From Citrobacter europaeus (GTDB lineage Bacteria; Pseudomonadota; Gammaproteobacteria; Enterobacterales; Enterobacteriaceae), in contig CP083650.1 in NCBI GenBank assembly GCA_020099315.1, forward strand, positions 1,550,001-1,614,000: a DNA stretch of 64,000 nucleotides, in the 5' to 3' direction. Each line of letters begins with the position of its first letter. The stretch's first letter is position 1. The position numbers and the translations under genes were made by a program. The notes below the pieces were generated by a model. That model was given only the letters and a program-made list of their open reading frames with translations, was not told the origin of the DNA and ran no database searches. Shown piece by piece: positions 8,869 through 17,164 of the stretch.

Positions 8869-9477
8869 TTAGTCACGCACCCAGCCTTTACGGATGGGCA
8901 GAGCGAAGCAGGCGCGATAGCAATTTTGCAAGCCGAGATACAGGGGTGCGCCAAAGCGCTGCCAGATCATCTGGGCACTCAGACAGCCAATCAGTCCGGC
9001 GAGTAATCCTCCCAGCATATCCAGCGGCCAGTGTACGCCAAGGTAGACCCGCGACCAGGCAATTGCTACGGCAACGCCCATCAGCAGAGCGCCCGTCCAA
9101 AGGCGATGCCAGAACAGGAAAGCGAGGGCAAAGGTAAAGATAACCGTACCGTGATCGCTCGGGAAAGAGTCATCCGCTGCATGATGCAGGAAGTTGTAAC
9201 CGATGTGGTTAACAAACGGACGATCGTGGGGGAACAGATGTCCCATCAGCCATGAAATCGTCAGCCCGACGATGAGCGCAATCGCCATTTTGATGACCAA
9301 CTGACGCTGGAGCATAACCTGGTCGCGCGGTCCCCAAAGCCAAAGTACAACGGCTAACAATGGCACGATGTTAATCAGGTCTTTGGCAATAAAAATCGCC
9401 AGCGATATCATCCATTGCGCAGAGTCCGGCGTGGCATTGATGAGATAAAAAAGTGAGTTGTTCAGATTTTCCAGCAT
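8869..9477 (-). CDS. ybjG: YbjG, undecaprenyl-pyrophosphate phosphatase (PAP2 family)
   Basis: 202 residues. A polytopic inner-membrane PAP2 phosphatase that recycles undecaprenyl pyrophosphate at the periplasmic face for peptidoglycan synthesis. The phosphatase motifs are seen in order: HDRPF (motif 1), SFPSDHGT (motif 2, catalytic His) and SRVYLGVHWPLDM (motif 3). Four to five hydrophobic segments are visible. Upstream is a direct repeat that could be a PmrA-type site (9632-9648). Confidence 0.93.
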   Translation of the reverse strand: MLENLNNSLFYLINATPDSAQWMISLAIFIAKDLINIVPLLAVVLWLWGPRDQVMLQRQLVIKMAIALIVGLTISWLMGHLFPHDRPFVNHIGYNFLHHAADDSFPSDHGTVIFTFALAFLFWHRLWTGALLMGVAVAIAWSRVYLGVHWPLDMLGGLLAGLIGCLSAQMIWQRFGAPLYLGLQNCYRACFALPIRKGWVRD

Positions 9478-9631
9478 AACGTCCAGACTCAGTGTAATCG
9501 TTTAAAGGCCCATAGGGGGGAGAGCATAAAATTGCTTTCACGGAATAAAAAGCGGTCTTGTCTTATTTGTCTGCTAAATGACTATTTTTAAGACAGTTAA
9601 TGAGACTTATTGAGCATGATAGCGGCCTCAA

Positions 9632-9648
9632 CTTAAATTAACCTTAAA
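9632..9648 (-). promoter_or_regulatory. Possible PmrA/BasR-type direct repeat upstream of ybjG
   Basis: CTTAAA-N5-CTTAAA (9632-9637 and 9643-9648) resembles the PmrA box (YTTAAK-N5-YTTAAK), differing at the last base of each half. It lies about 155 bp upstream of ybjG and 127 bp upstream of mdfA, in the 297-bp divergent gap 9478-9774. ybjG is reported to be under PhoP/PmrA-type envelope control in related bacteria. The assignment is tentative. Confidence 0.35.
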
Positions 9649-9774
9649 GCAAAATGTTCTTGAGCAAATGAGTGTAAAAATGTGCGCATTTTGCTTTCAA
9701 ATCACATAATTCACTATCACCAGTACGGCGCATTTATTACACTTTGCGCGATTTTTCTATAGTTAAGAGATTGC

Positions 9775-11007
9775 ATGCAGAACCGTTTATCTTCAGGCGC
9801 CCGTTTGGGGCGTCAGGCATTACTTTTCCCTCTCTGTCTGGTGCTTTACGAATTCTCTACTTATATCGGCAACGATATGATCCAGCCCGGAATGTTGGCG
9901 GTGGTGGAGCAATATAACGCCGGATTAGATTGGGTACCCACATCGATGACCGCCTATCTGGCTGGCGGCATGTTTTTGCAGTGGTTGTTAGGACCGCTGT
10001 CGGATCGTATTGGACGTCGCCCGGTGATGTTAACCGGTGTGCTGTGGTTCATTGTGACCTGCCTTGCGACCCTGCTTGCGCAGAATATTGAGCAGTTTAC
10101 CTTCCTGCGTTTTTTACAAGGGATAAGCCTGTGCTTTATTGGCGCGGTGGGTTACGCCGCAATTCAGGAATCTTTTGAAGAAGCGGTGTGCATAAAAATA
10201 ACCGCGTTGATGGCAAACGTAGCGCTGATTGCGCCACTTCTGGGTCCGTTGGTCGGCGCAGCCTGGGTACATATTCTGCCGTGGGAAGGGATGTTTATCC
10301 TGTTTGCCGCTCTTGCCGCCATCTCCTTTTTTGGTCTGCAACGGGCGATGCCGGAAACGGCAACCCGACTTGGCGAAAAGTTATCCATTAAAGAGCTGGG
10401 CAAAGATTATAAGTTGGTGCTGAGGAATGTGCGCTTCGTGGCTGGTGCGTTGGCATTGGGGTTTGTCAGCCTGCCGTTACTGGCGTGGATTGCGCAGTCG
10501 CCGATTATCATCATTAGCGGTGAACATCTCAGCAGCTACGAATATGGCCTGTTGCAGGTGCCGATTTTTGGCGCGCTGATTGCCGGTAACCTGGTTCTGG
10601 CGCGCCTGACTTCGCGCAAAACCGTACGTTCGCTGATTATCATGGGCGGCTGGCCAATCGCCGTCGGGCTGGTGATTGCCGCAGCGGCTACGGTGGTATC
10701 ATCCCATGCATATCTATGGATGACGGCAGGTTTGAGCATCTATGCGTTTGGCATTGGCGTGGCGAATGCGGGACTGGTACGTCTGACGCTGTTCGCCAGT
10801 GAAATGAGTAAAGGTACGGTTTCCGCCGCCATGGGGATGTTGCAGATGCTGATTTTTACCGTTGGTATCGAGTTGAGTAAACACGCTTATCTGCTGGGAG
10901 GGAACGGTTTGTTCAGCCTGTTCAATCTGGCAAGCGGCGTACTGTGGCTGATTCTGATGGTTATCTTCCTGAAAGATAAACGGGTAGGGGATTCACGGGA
11001 AGGTTAA
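9775..11007 (+). CDS. mdfA: MdfA, multidrug/proton antiporter (MFS)
   Basis: 410 residues, 12 membrane segments, matching E. coli MdfA (Cmr). It exports chloramphenicol and many cationic drugs in exchange for protons. The membrane-embedded acidic residues Glu26 and Asp34 are present in LCLVLYEFSTYIGNDMIQPG, as is the MFS motif A GPLSDRIGRRPV. ATG 9775 gives the exact family N-terminus. A short GC hairpin (11009-11024) follows the stop. Confidence 0.95.
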   Translation: MQNRLSSGARLGRQALLFPLCLVLYEFSTYIGNDMIQPGMLAVVEQYNAGLDWVPTSMTAYLAGGMFLQWLLGPLSDRIGRRPVMLTGVLWFIVTCLATLLAQNIEQFTFLRFLQGISLCFIGAVGYAAIQESFEEAVCIKITALMANVALIAPLLGPLVGAAWVHILPWEGMFILFAALAAISFFGLQRAMPETATRLGEKLSIKELGKDYKLVLRNVRFVAGALALGFVSLPLLAWIAQSPIIIISGEHLSSYEYGLLQVPIFGALIAGNLVLARLTSRKTVRSLIIMGGWPIAVGLVIAAAATVVSSHAYLWMTAGLSIYAFGIGVANAGLVRLTLFASEMSKGTVSAAMGMLQMLIFTVGIELSKHAYLLGGNGLFSLFNLASGVLWLILMVIFLKDKRVGDSREG

Positions 11008-11035
11008 AGCCCGGTTGCCCGGGCCTGGCGACAAC

Positions 11036-11317
11036 TTAGTGGTGATCGTCAATCTGATGTTCGATAACCATCCCTTCACCGACGCTTGCAACATGTCGCG
11101 CATAAGGATGTGCGCGATAAACAGGAGCCGGGGCAGGTGCCGGAGCAACATACACCGTTTGCGGCGCGGAAGTCACACTGACCGCCTGCGGAACGCTGAC
11201 GGAAGAGGGTACAACCACCACCTTGTAACCGCTGGGAACGTCAACAGTAACGCTTTGCGCAAATGCTGTTCCCGCAAAACCCAGCAACAATGTCGCCATC
11301 AGTATACTTTTCTTCAT
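11036..11317 (-). CDS. ybjH: YbjH, small exported protein of unknown function
   Basis: 93 residues with a clear signal peptide (MKKSILMATLLLGFAGTAFA). The mature part is rich in Val, Ala and Pro, with the stretch VYVAPAPAPAPVYRAHPYAR and a His-containing tail. Size and position match E. coli YbjH, whose role is unknown. The start at 11317 begins with the lysines of the signal peptide; an in-frame ATG 24 bp upstream is less likely. Confidence 0.88.
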   Translation of the reverse strand: MKKSILMATLLLGFAGTAFAQSVTVDVPSGYKVVVVPSSVSVPQAVSVTSAPQTVYVAPAPAPAPVYRAHPYARHVASVGEGMVIEHQIDDHH

Positions 11318-11424
11318 AATCCGCTCGCCTGAAATATTCACCGGAAGTAATAATCCAGTGGGTTAATTTGAGGCGGATTATGAATAGATCATGCCATTAT
11401 TTTGTTGCCGTCTGTGCTGAGGCA

Positions 11425-12240
11425 TTAATGCGTAAACGGTGCTTCATTCTTTAACACGCGGTCGATAATATCCAGCACAGCCTCTTCGTTGTTCGACCCC
11501 GCGCGATATTTAGCCGCCTGGATAACCGGCTCATGGGCGTTGGCCATTGCAAAACTAAATCCTGCCTGACGCAGCATCTCAATATCATTTCCGCCATCGC
11601 CAAACACAACAACCTCATCGTCGTTAATATTCCAGCGGTGTTGCAGCAGGCGCAGACCATTTGCCTTATGCACGCCGGGAATAATTAAATCGATACTGCC
11701 GTAGCCGGTATGCACCGGCACCATAATGTCGCCAATGGCTTCATGCAGATCAGCCTGCACCTGCGGGATACGGTCGTCGGAAATATTCAACCCGAACTTG
11801 AAGAAAACGTCGTTAAGATCGTCAAAATTATCTACAAATTCAAGACGATGATAATACATGGCGGAAACAGTTTTATGCTCGTCGCTGTACTGCTTCAGCG
11901 TATAGGCGCTGCTTTTACCACAGGCGATAATGTCGATGTCCGTGCGGGTCAGCAGATGCTGCACGATGGCATGAAAATCGTCTTTCGCCAGCTCGCCGTT
12001 AAAAACATCTTCGCCTTCACTGACCACCCAACCGCCGTTTTCGGCAACAAAAGAGATTTCACTGGCCAGTTCAGGGAAAAAGGAGATGAGCTGGTAATAC
12101 TGGTTGCCGCTGGCGACCACGAAGCGGATCCCTTGTTCTTTCATCTGACGATATTGCGCCATAAAGCGCTCACGGTTATAGGTTTTTTGGTCGCTTAAAA
12201 ATGTGCCGTCCATGTCGACCGCAATTAATTTGATACTCAT
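11425..12240 (-). CDS. ybjI: YbjI, HAD-superfamily sugar-phosphate/FMN phosphatase
   Basis: 271 residues of the Cof-type HAD family. Motif I is DMDGTFLSD with the nucleophile and acid/base aspartates, motif II is in VVASGNQYYQ, and motifs III/IV are in KANGLR and FGDGGNDIEML. E. coli YbjI dephosphorylates FMN and small phosphosugars. Its ATG overlaps the stop of ybjJ (TAATG), so the two are translationally coupled in a ybjJ-ybjI operon. Confidence 0.93.
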   Translation of the reverse strand: MSIKLIAVDMDGTFLSDQKTYNRERFMAQYRQMKEQGIRFVVASGNQYYQLISFFPELASEISFVAENGGWVVSEGEDVFNGELAKDDFHAIVQHLLTRTDIDIIACGKSSAYTLKQYSDEHKTVSAMYYHRLEFVDNFDDLNDVFFKFGLNISDDRIPQVQADLHEAIGDIMVPVHTGYGSIDLIIPGVHKANGLRLLQHRWNINDDEVVVFGDGGNDIEMLRQAGFSFAMANAHEPVIQAAKYRAGSNNEEAVLDIIDRVLKNEAPFTH

Positions 12241-13448
12241 TAGCTGTTCTCCATCACAGTGGTATTTTTGAGATCTGGTTTCGCCACCGCTTTTGCGACG
12301 ATGGCGGCGACAAGCACCAGCGCCAGCACCACCAGCATAGCGCTGCGCAGGCCGTAGTGTTCACCCAGGTAGCCCAGCAGTGGCGGTCCTACCAGGAACG
12401 CCAGATAGCCGGTCGTTGCGACAACGCTGACGCGGGTTGGCGCATCGGGGCCGGTGTCGCTGGCAGCCGAAATGGTCAACGGGAAGCCCAGTGATGCGCC
12501 GAGTCCCCACAGAATAACGGAAACACCTGCCACCCAGGAGCTGTCGACAAAAATAATCAGGCTAATTCCGAGTGCGCCCATCAGCGCACTGGCACGCACC
12601 ACCGCGACGCGGCTATAGCGGTCGATGAACCAGCCGCCGGTAAATCGTCCAACGGTCATACCCAACGTAAAGCCGGCATAAATCAGCGAGCCTGATGTCG
12701 GGCTAAATCCATGTCCGTCCACCATTAGCAGCGGAAGCCAGTCGTTGGCGGAACCCTCAGCAAATGCCATCGCCAGCACCACGACGCCAATCAGCAATAG
12801 CTGGATATCGCGATAAAAAGGCAACCCTTTTTCGCCGGAGTGAGTTCCGTCAGCGGCATTTTTACCCGTGCCGTCAGGAATCGCTTTGATAGCGATGAAG
12901 ATAGGGGGGATTGCAACCATCGCCGCCAGCAGAATATGCGCGGTCGCTGGGACGCTGAAGGCGGTAAGCATCATTCCGACCCCTGCACCTGCCAGCGTTC
13001 CCAGGCTGTAAAAACCGTGCATCATCGGCAGCACGGTTTTATTCATTTCGCGCTCAACTGCCGCACCTTCGACGTTGATGGCGACTTCTGCCGCGCCAAA
13101 ACTGGCACCAAATACGCCCAGGCCAAACGCGAAAAGCCAGGCGGAATGCAGCCAGAGCGCCCCGCTGAGGATTGCCATTCCGAGAACTGCGCAAGACATG
13201 GTGGTGCGGATCACTTTACGCGTGCCAAATCGTTTCACCAGCCAGGCCGAACAAAGAATGCCACTCATCGAACCGATAGAGAGTCCAAATAGCACCGCGC
13301 CCATTTCAGCGGTGGAGATGGAGAGAATATCTCTGATGGCAGGGGTACGCGTTGCCCAGGAGGCCATTAATAATCCTGGTAAAAAGAAGAACGTGAACAG
13401 CGCCCAGGTACGACGTCTTAAGGCTTTGCGTGATGAGATGCCAGTCAT
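12240..13448 (-). CDS. ybjJ: YbjJ, MFS transporter of unknown substrate
   Basis: 402 residues with about 12 hydrophobic segments, full length for the family. The MFS signature appears as SAWLVKRFGTRKVIR in the first half. It is the first gene of a two-gene operon with the phosphatase ybjI, which suggests transport and processing of a small metabolite, but the substrate is not known. It is divergent from rcdA across an 85-bp gap containing a 20-bp palindrome. Confidence 0.92.
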   Translation of the reverse strand: MTGISSRKALRRRTWALFTFFFLPGLLMASWATRTPAIRDILSISTAEMGAVLFGLSIGSMSGILCSAWLVKRFGTRKVIRTTMSCAVLGMAILSGALWLHSAWLFAFGLGVFGASFGAAEVAINVEGAAVEREMNKTVLPMMHGFYSLGTLAGAGVGMMLTAFSVPATAHILLAAMVAIPPIFIAIKAIPDGTGKNAADGTHSGEKGLPFYRDIQLLLIGVVVLAMAFAEGSANDWLPLLMVDGHGFSPTSGSLIYAGFTLGMTVGRFTGGWFIDRYSRVAVVRASALMGALGISLIIFVDSSWVAGVSVILWGLGASLGFPLTISAASDTGPDAPTRVSVVATTGYLAFLVGPPLLGYLGEHYGLRSAMLVVLALVLVAAIVAKAVAKPDLKNTTVMENS

Positions 13449-13493
13449 GAATTCGAGCCAAAGAAAAGAGGAAAGAAGACAACATTAGCAAGG

Positions 13494-13513
13494 TTGTGTA
13501 CATTTGTACACAA
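13494..13513. promoter_or_regulatory. Perfect 20-bp palindrome, likely RcdA operator
   Basis: TTGTGTACATTTGTACACAA: 9-bp arms with a 2-bp spacer. It is centred 30 bp upstream of the rcdA GTG and 55 bp upstream of ybjJ. Size and symmetry fit a TetR-family dimer site, so it could control both divergent genes. Confidence 0.65.
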
Positions 13514-13533
13514 ATGCAAGAAGAGGTAATGCA

Positions 13534-14094
13534 GTGCGACGTGCGAACGATCCGCAGCGGCGGGAAAAAATAGTTCAGGCAACTCTGGATGCGGTAATAG
13601 CCCATGGTATTCATGCGGTTACACATCGCAAGATTGCGACAATTGCTCAGGTGCCCCTAGGGTCTATGACCTATTACTTTTCGGGTATCGATGAGCTTTT
13701 GATGGAGGCGTTTGGCCGTTTTACTGACAGGATGCTGCTGCAGTATCAGGCCTTTTTTGCCGACGTTAAGGATGCGTCGCAGGCTTGCCAGGCTATTACC
13801 GATATGATTTACAGCTCTCAGGTCACCACGCCTGACAACATGGAGCTCATGTATCAGTTATATGCCTTCGCCAGCCGTAAACCGGCGCTAAAAACGGTGA
13901 TGCAAAACTGGATGCTACGCAGCCAACAAACGCTGGAGCAGTGGTTTGACCCGGTGACGGCGCGGGCGCTGGATGCGTTTATTGAAGGGATGACGCTGCA
14001 TTTTGTCACGGACAAAAAACCGCTGCAGCGAGAAGATATTTTGCTGATGGTGGAGCGTATAGCGGGCTTGTCCGCGACAGTCAGCTCTGGGTAG
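13534..14094 (+). CDS. rcdA: RcdA (YbjK), TetR-family regulator
   Basis: 186 residues, slightly longer at the C-terminus than E. coli RcdA (178). The TetR HTH is in residues about 10-50 (RREKIVQATLDAVIAHGIHA, then RKIATIAQVPLGSMTYYF). The E. coli protein influences csgD and stress-response regulators. The GTG at 13534 is chosen because AAGAGGT lies just upstream and the E. coli protein starts at the matching residue. Its 3' end overlaps the convergent SDR gene by 14 bp. Confidence 0.92.
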   Translation: MRRANDPQRREKIVQATLDAVIAHGIHAVTHRKIATIAQVPLGSMTYYFSGIDELLMEAFGRFTDRMLLQYQAFFADVKDASQACQAITDMIYSSQVTTPDNMELMYQLYAFASRKPALKTVMQNWMLRSQQTLEQWFDPVTARALDAFIEGMTLHFVTDKKPLQREDILLMVERIAGLSATVSSG

Positions 14095-14878
14095 CGCCCC
14101 CGGTAATATTCACCACCGTGGCGGTGATTGCTGCTGCATGGTCTGAAGCCAGAAAGGTCATTACCTCAGCAATTTGAGCAAGCGTAGGCAGGCGCCCGAG
14201 CATGGTGCTTTGCGCCGCGCCCGCTAACAATTGATCGACGGTTATACCCATTGATTGCGCTTTTGCGGAGAAAATCTCTCCGGTATACGAGCCGGCCGCT
14301 ACCGCGTCCACAATCGCATGTGATCGCACGCCGACGACCCGAACATTTGCCGGCCCCAGTTCGCTGGCGAGCGCTTTAATAAATGCCTCTGTTCCCGCAC
14401 AGCCGACGATGTGACCCAGATGTCCAGGCATCGCCATCGGGGCCGCGGGCGCGACAACGGTGAGAATGACACCCGCTCGATCGCCGCCCATGTGCGGCGT
14501 TACAGATTTTGCGATATTGAACTGCGCCGAGAGGAAAGGGGTGATACCGCCCATATACTCAGGGAGGGATAATGCCTCAATGCGCTTACCCTGCTCATGC
14601 ATAAAGCCGGTCGCGTTAACTACCACATCTATTCCACCGGTTTGCTGCGCAAGTTGAGTAATTTGTTTTGATGCGTCGTGTTCGTCGAGTACATCGGTGA
14701 TAAAGGTATCGACGGTACCGCCTGCTGTTCGAAGGCGACTGGCCGTCCAATCCAGCTTTTCCTGACTGCGCGCGCCCAGGTACACATGGGCACCTTCGCG
14801 CGCCATGGCCTGCGCAACCGCACTACCAATAGCCCCGCTGCCACCGAAGATCACCGCGACTTTGCCTGCGAGCAACAT
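14081..14878 (-). CDS. SDR-fold protein lacking the canonical catalytic residues
   Basis: 265 residues of the short-chain dehydrogenase/reductase fold. The dinucleotide-binding end is intact: VAVIFGGSGAIGSAVAQAMA (GxxxGxG) and VVNATG in place of NNAG. The active site is not. Where the family has YxxxK this protein reads HIVGCAGTEAFIKALA, so Tyr and Lys align with His and Cys, and the strand normally carrying the catalytic Ser reads ILTVVAPAAP. It may be a non-enzymatic binding protein or use other residues. It has its own GGGAG ribosome site and lies next to the prophage attL. Confidence 0.8.
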   Translation of the reverse strand: MLLAGKVAVIFGGSGAIGSAVAQAMAREGAHVYLGARSQEKLDWTASRLRTAGGTVDTFITDVLDEHDASKQITQLAQQTGGIDVVVNATGFMHEQGKRIEALSLPEYMGGITPFLSAQFNIAKSVTPHMGGDRAGVILTVVAPAAPMAMPGHLGHIVGCAGTEAFIKALASELGPANVRVVGVRSHAIVDAVAAGSYTGEIFSAKAQSMGITVDQLLAGAAQSTMLGRLPTLAQIAEVMTFLASDHAAAITATVVNITGGATQS

Positions 14879-14983
14879 AGCTTACTCCCGTCACCATTAA
14901 GCACCGAGTAAAAGTATGTGCCATAACCGGCGTGCTGCAAATATAGGGCGACATTTCCTGGGAGGAAGGAGGGAGGCAAAATA

Positions 14984-15002
14984 CAGGCAACAAAAAACCC
15001 AT
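14984..15002. other. attL core (19 bp)
   Basis: CAGGCAACAAAAAACCCAT, identical to 47015-47033; the next base differs (T here, C at the right end). On the minus strand it supplies the U-tract and part of the stem of the int terminator. Host DNA lies to the left and the int side of the phage to the right. Confidence 0.85.
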
Positions 15003-15016
15003 TTATGTAAACGGGT
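14993..15016 (-). terminator. Terminator downstream of int, overlapping attL
   Basis: On the minus strand AACCCGTTT-ACAT-AAATGGGTT forms a 9-bp stem (one G-U pair) followed by UUUU. The U-tract belongs to the att core. Confidence 0.75.
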
Positions 15017-15076
15017 TAGTGAAAACAATGAGTTGCAATGTAATCAATGAGTTAGGTTGGTGATAAGGAGTGGCGA

Positions 15077-16129
15077 TTACGGGGCATTGCCAACCGCTGC
15101 CGCCACTTTGCCGCCATTTGGCAGGGTAGCCAACGGGTTGAAGCGCAGGGCAGTTTCAAGATGATCTGGTGCCAGATGAGCATAGCGCATAGTCATTTTA
15201 ATGTCGTGATGACCTAGGATTTTCTGCAAGGCGAGGATGTTTCCACCTGACATCATAAAGTGAGCAGCGAATGTGTGGCGCAGAACGTGGGTAAGCTGCC
15301 CGCGTGGCAGCACGATAGAGGTCTTATCCATCACAGATAAAAACTGGAAATAGCAGTCGGTAAAGAACCTGAAGCCGTCAAGGGCAATGATTTCCTCATA
15401 CAGCTCTTTGCTGATCGGAATGCTACGGTTCTTTTTGCCTTTGGTCCTGACGAAAGTGATTCGATATTTTGTGACTTGAGAGCGGGTGAGGTTCACTGCT
15501 TCGCGCCAGCGTGCTCCGGTGCTCAAACAGATTTTAACGACCAGTGCGAGTAGGGGACTTTGGCGGTTGCAGTCGTACAAAAGCTCAGTAATTTGTTCAT
15601 GCGTCAGCCAGGCCATCTCCTTTTCTGCGATGGTGAATTTGCGCATGTTCTCCAGCGGGTTCGGCGCTGTCCATTCACCTAGTCGGGCCAGTTCGCTAAA
15701 AACGCCGCTAAGATAGCTTTGCTCAAGGTTGATAGTTACCGGGCTGGCACCTTTTTTCCACTTGTTGCTAAAGTAAATTTCACCCGTTAGGCGTTTATCA
15801 CGGTAATGTGCGAACAATTTGGAACTGAGATCTGTAGCGAGAGGATTTCCGAGGGCATCGACCATCAAGAGTAGCTTGTCGTAAACATGCTCGCCAGCGG
15901 TAAGGGATTTGCCGTGCAGTTTGAACCAGAGTTCAACGATGTCTTTCAACGTCCGACGGTCTACCGATTCACCTAGCCAGGGTTTCGCCTCCGTCTCATC
16001 CATAGTGTGGCGTTCAAAAGCCAATGCTTCACCTTTGGTGGCGAACTGTTTACGCACACGCCGCCCGCTGCGCCCTGCGGGGTAGCATTCGCATATCCAT
16101 TTACCTGTGTCGAGTTTTCGTACTGCCAT
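15077..16129 (-). CDS. int: Tyrosine-family phage integrase
   Basis: 350 residues, P2-type integrase catalysing attP x attB recombination. Residues 1-60 are the arm-binding domain and 60-165 the core-binding domain. The catalytic domain shows Arg in STGARWREAVNL, HVLRHTFAAH (H-x-x-R), LGHHDIKMTMRYAHL with the second His and the nucleophilic Tyr. It lies 75 bp inside attL. Its Shine-Dalgarno (GAGGG) lies in the 3' arm of a terminator hairpin directly before ATG 16129. Confidence 0.96.
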   Translation of the reverse strand: MAVRKLDTGKWICECYPAGRSGRRVRKQFATKGEALAFERHTMDETEAKPWLGESVDRRTLKDIVELWFKLHGKSLTAGEHVYDKLLLMVDALGNPLATDLSSKLFAHYRDKRLTGEIYFSNKWKKGASPVTINLEQSYLSGVFSELARLGEWTAPNPLENMRKFTIAEKEMAWLTHEQITELLYDCNRQSPLLALVVKICLSTGARWREAVNLTRSQVTKYRITFVRTKGKKNRSIPISKELYEEIIALDGFRFFTDCYFQFLSVMDKTSIVLPRGQLTHVLRHTFAAHFMMSGGNILALQKILGHHDIKMTMRYAHLAPDHLETALRFNPLATLPNGGKVAAAVGNAP

Positions 16130-16154
16130 AAAAAAGCCCTCATGTTTGAGGGCT
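16129..16154 (-). terminator. Terminator between cargo operon and int
   Basis: Minus strand: AGCCCTCA-AACA-TGAGGGCT, 8-bp stem, followed by UUUUUU running into the int ATG. It should stop transcripts coming from the cargo genes and also masks the int ribosome site. Confidence 0.8.
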
Positions 16155-16218
16155 AAATTTAACTGTATGTTTGAACAGTGGTCAATGTATGAATTTCATA
16201 AATTCAAACATCATCTAC

Positions 16219-17148
16219 TTAAGTTCTTAAGGCCTTTGATAAGCGGTCACCTATTGCTCGCTTCCAAACTTTATTATGAACGATACGCTCATATTCAAGG
16301 TCACCATTAATGATCTCTGCTTTAGTTAATTGGGATAATATTTCCCAATCTTTTTTAAAAATGTAAGTTGCGTTATCAAGAAAAATGCTTTCAAGTACGT
16401 ATATATTTTTACTTTCAAAACCAAAGATAAAATATCCGTTGAATCCCGCATGACCAGTAGCAATGAAATCAGGTTTGTAGACATTGATTAACTTGAGTCT
16501 GGATTCAATGACCTCTCTATCGCTATCTGATGCTGAAGTTTTTTGGGTGTTAGAAACTATTATTTTCGAAATTTCGTCCCATGGGTATTTCCCTTTAGGT
16601 AATACAGTCCATAACACTTTTTTGAATTTTGTTGTTATTAATGGTTCTTTTTCTGTATCTAAAATTTCTATCTCATCGAAACATTCGAGCATTAAGTTTA
16701 TAATGTGGATGTTTAACTCTGAATTTTCTTCGGATAAATGTAGTAAAGGTGAAGTTATGTATGTCCCATTTTTTGTTTTAGCAACAGAGATCATTATCGC
16801 AGGAGCTGGAATATGCTCTCTTGCTATCCGCATAGCTGTTCGTGTGCGCATCCCATAATGAGGATTTCTATGCCAGTCGTATGTAGTGCTTGTATATGAA
16901 ACGCTGTATTGTTCTTTTGGCAAATCAGGTCGTAGGATTTCCTTTCCGTTAGCATTGAAACTAGTAAACTTACCAATAACACTTGGTATTATCGATAGGC
17001 CTTCTTCTGGCGAAACGCCAAAACCAATTTCAACTAGCTTTTCAGGTCCTAAATCATCTAATTTGATACCTAATGTTATATTTTCTTGACCACCACAACA
17101 TTTCAAAAAACGATCTAATGTTCTAATGGAATTAGCTTTAAATTTCAT
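16219..17148 (-). CDS. Unrecognised phage cargo protein, 309 aa
   Basis: I do not recognise a family. It is soluble, with no signal peptide or membrane segment. It starts MKFKANSIRTLDRFLKCCGG and contains a Trp/Arg-rich middle (TYDWHRNPHYGMRTRTAMRI) and a hydrophobic C-terminal half with GYFIFGFESKNIYVLESIFL. The coding sequence is clearly more AT-rich than the phage core genes, suggesting later acquisition. It is the second gene of a leftward pair, 16 bp behind the coiled-coil/T5orf172 gene, with GGAGAG before its ATG, and is followed by a terminator. It probably works with its partner. Confidence 0.75.
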   Translation of the reverse strand: MKFKANSIRTLDRFLKCCGGQENITLGIKLDDLGPEKLVEIGFGVSPEEGLSIIPSVIGKFTSFNANGKEILRPDLPKEQYSVSYTSTTYDWHRNPHYGMRTRTAMRIAREHIPAPAIMISVAKTKNGTYITSPLLHLSEENSELNIHIINLMLECFDEIEILDTEKEPLITTKFKKVLWTVLPKGKYPWDEISKIIVSNTQKTSASDSDREVIESRLKLINVYKPDFIATGHAGFNGYFIFGFESKNIYVLESIFLDNATYIFKKDWEILSQLTKAEIINGDLEYERIVHNKVWKRAIGDRLSKALRT

Positions 17149-17164
17149 TACAAACTCTCCTTAG

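Noticed and set aside
14879..15076. Second copy of rybB at the left prophage end
   Set aside because: Only the 19-bp core is shared; the seed and upper stem of RybB are absent here.
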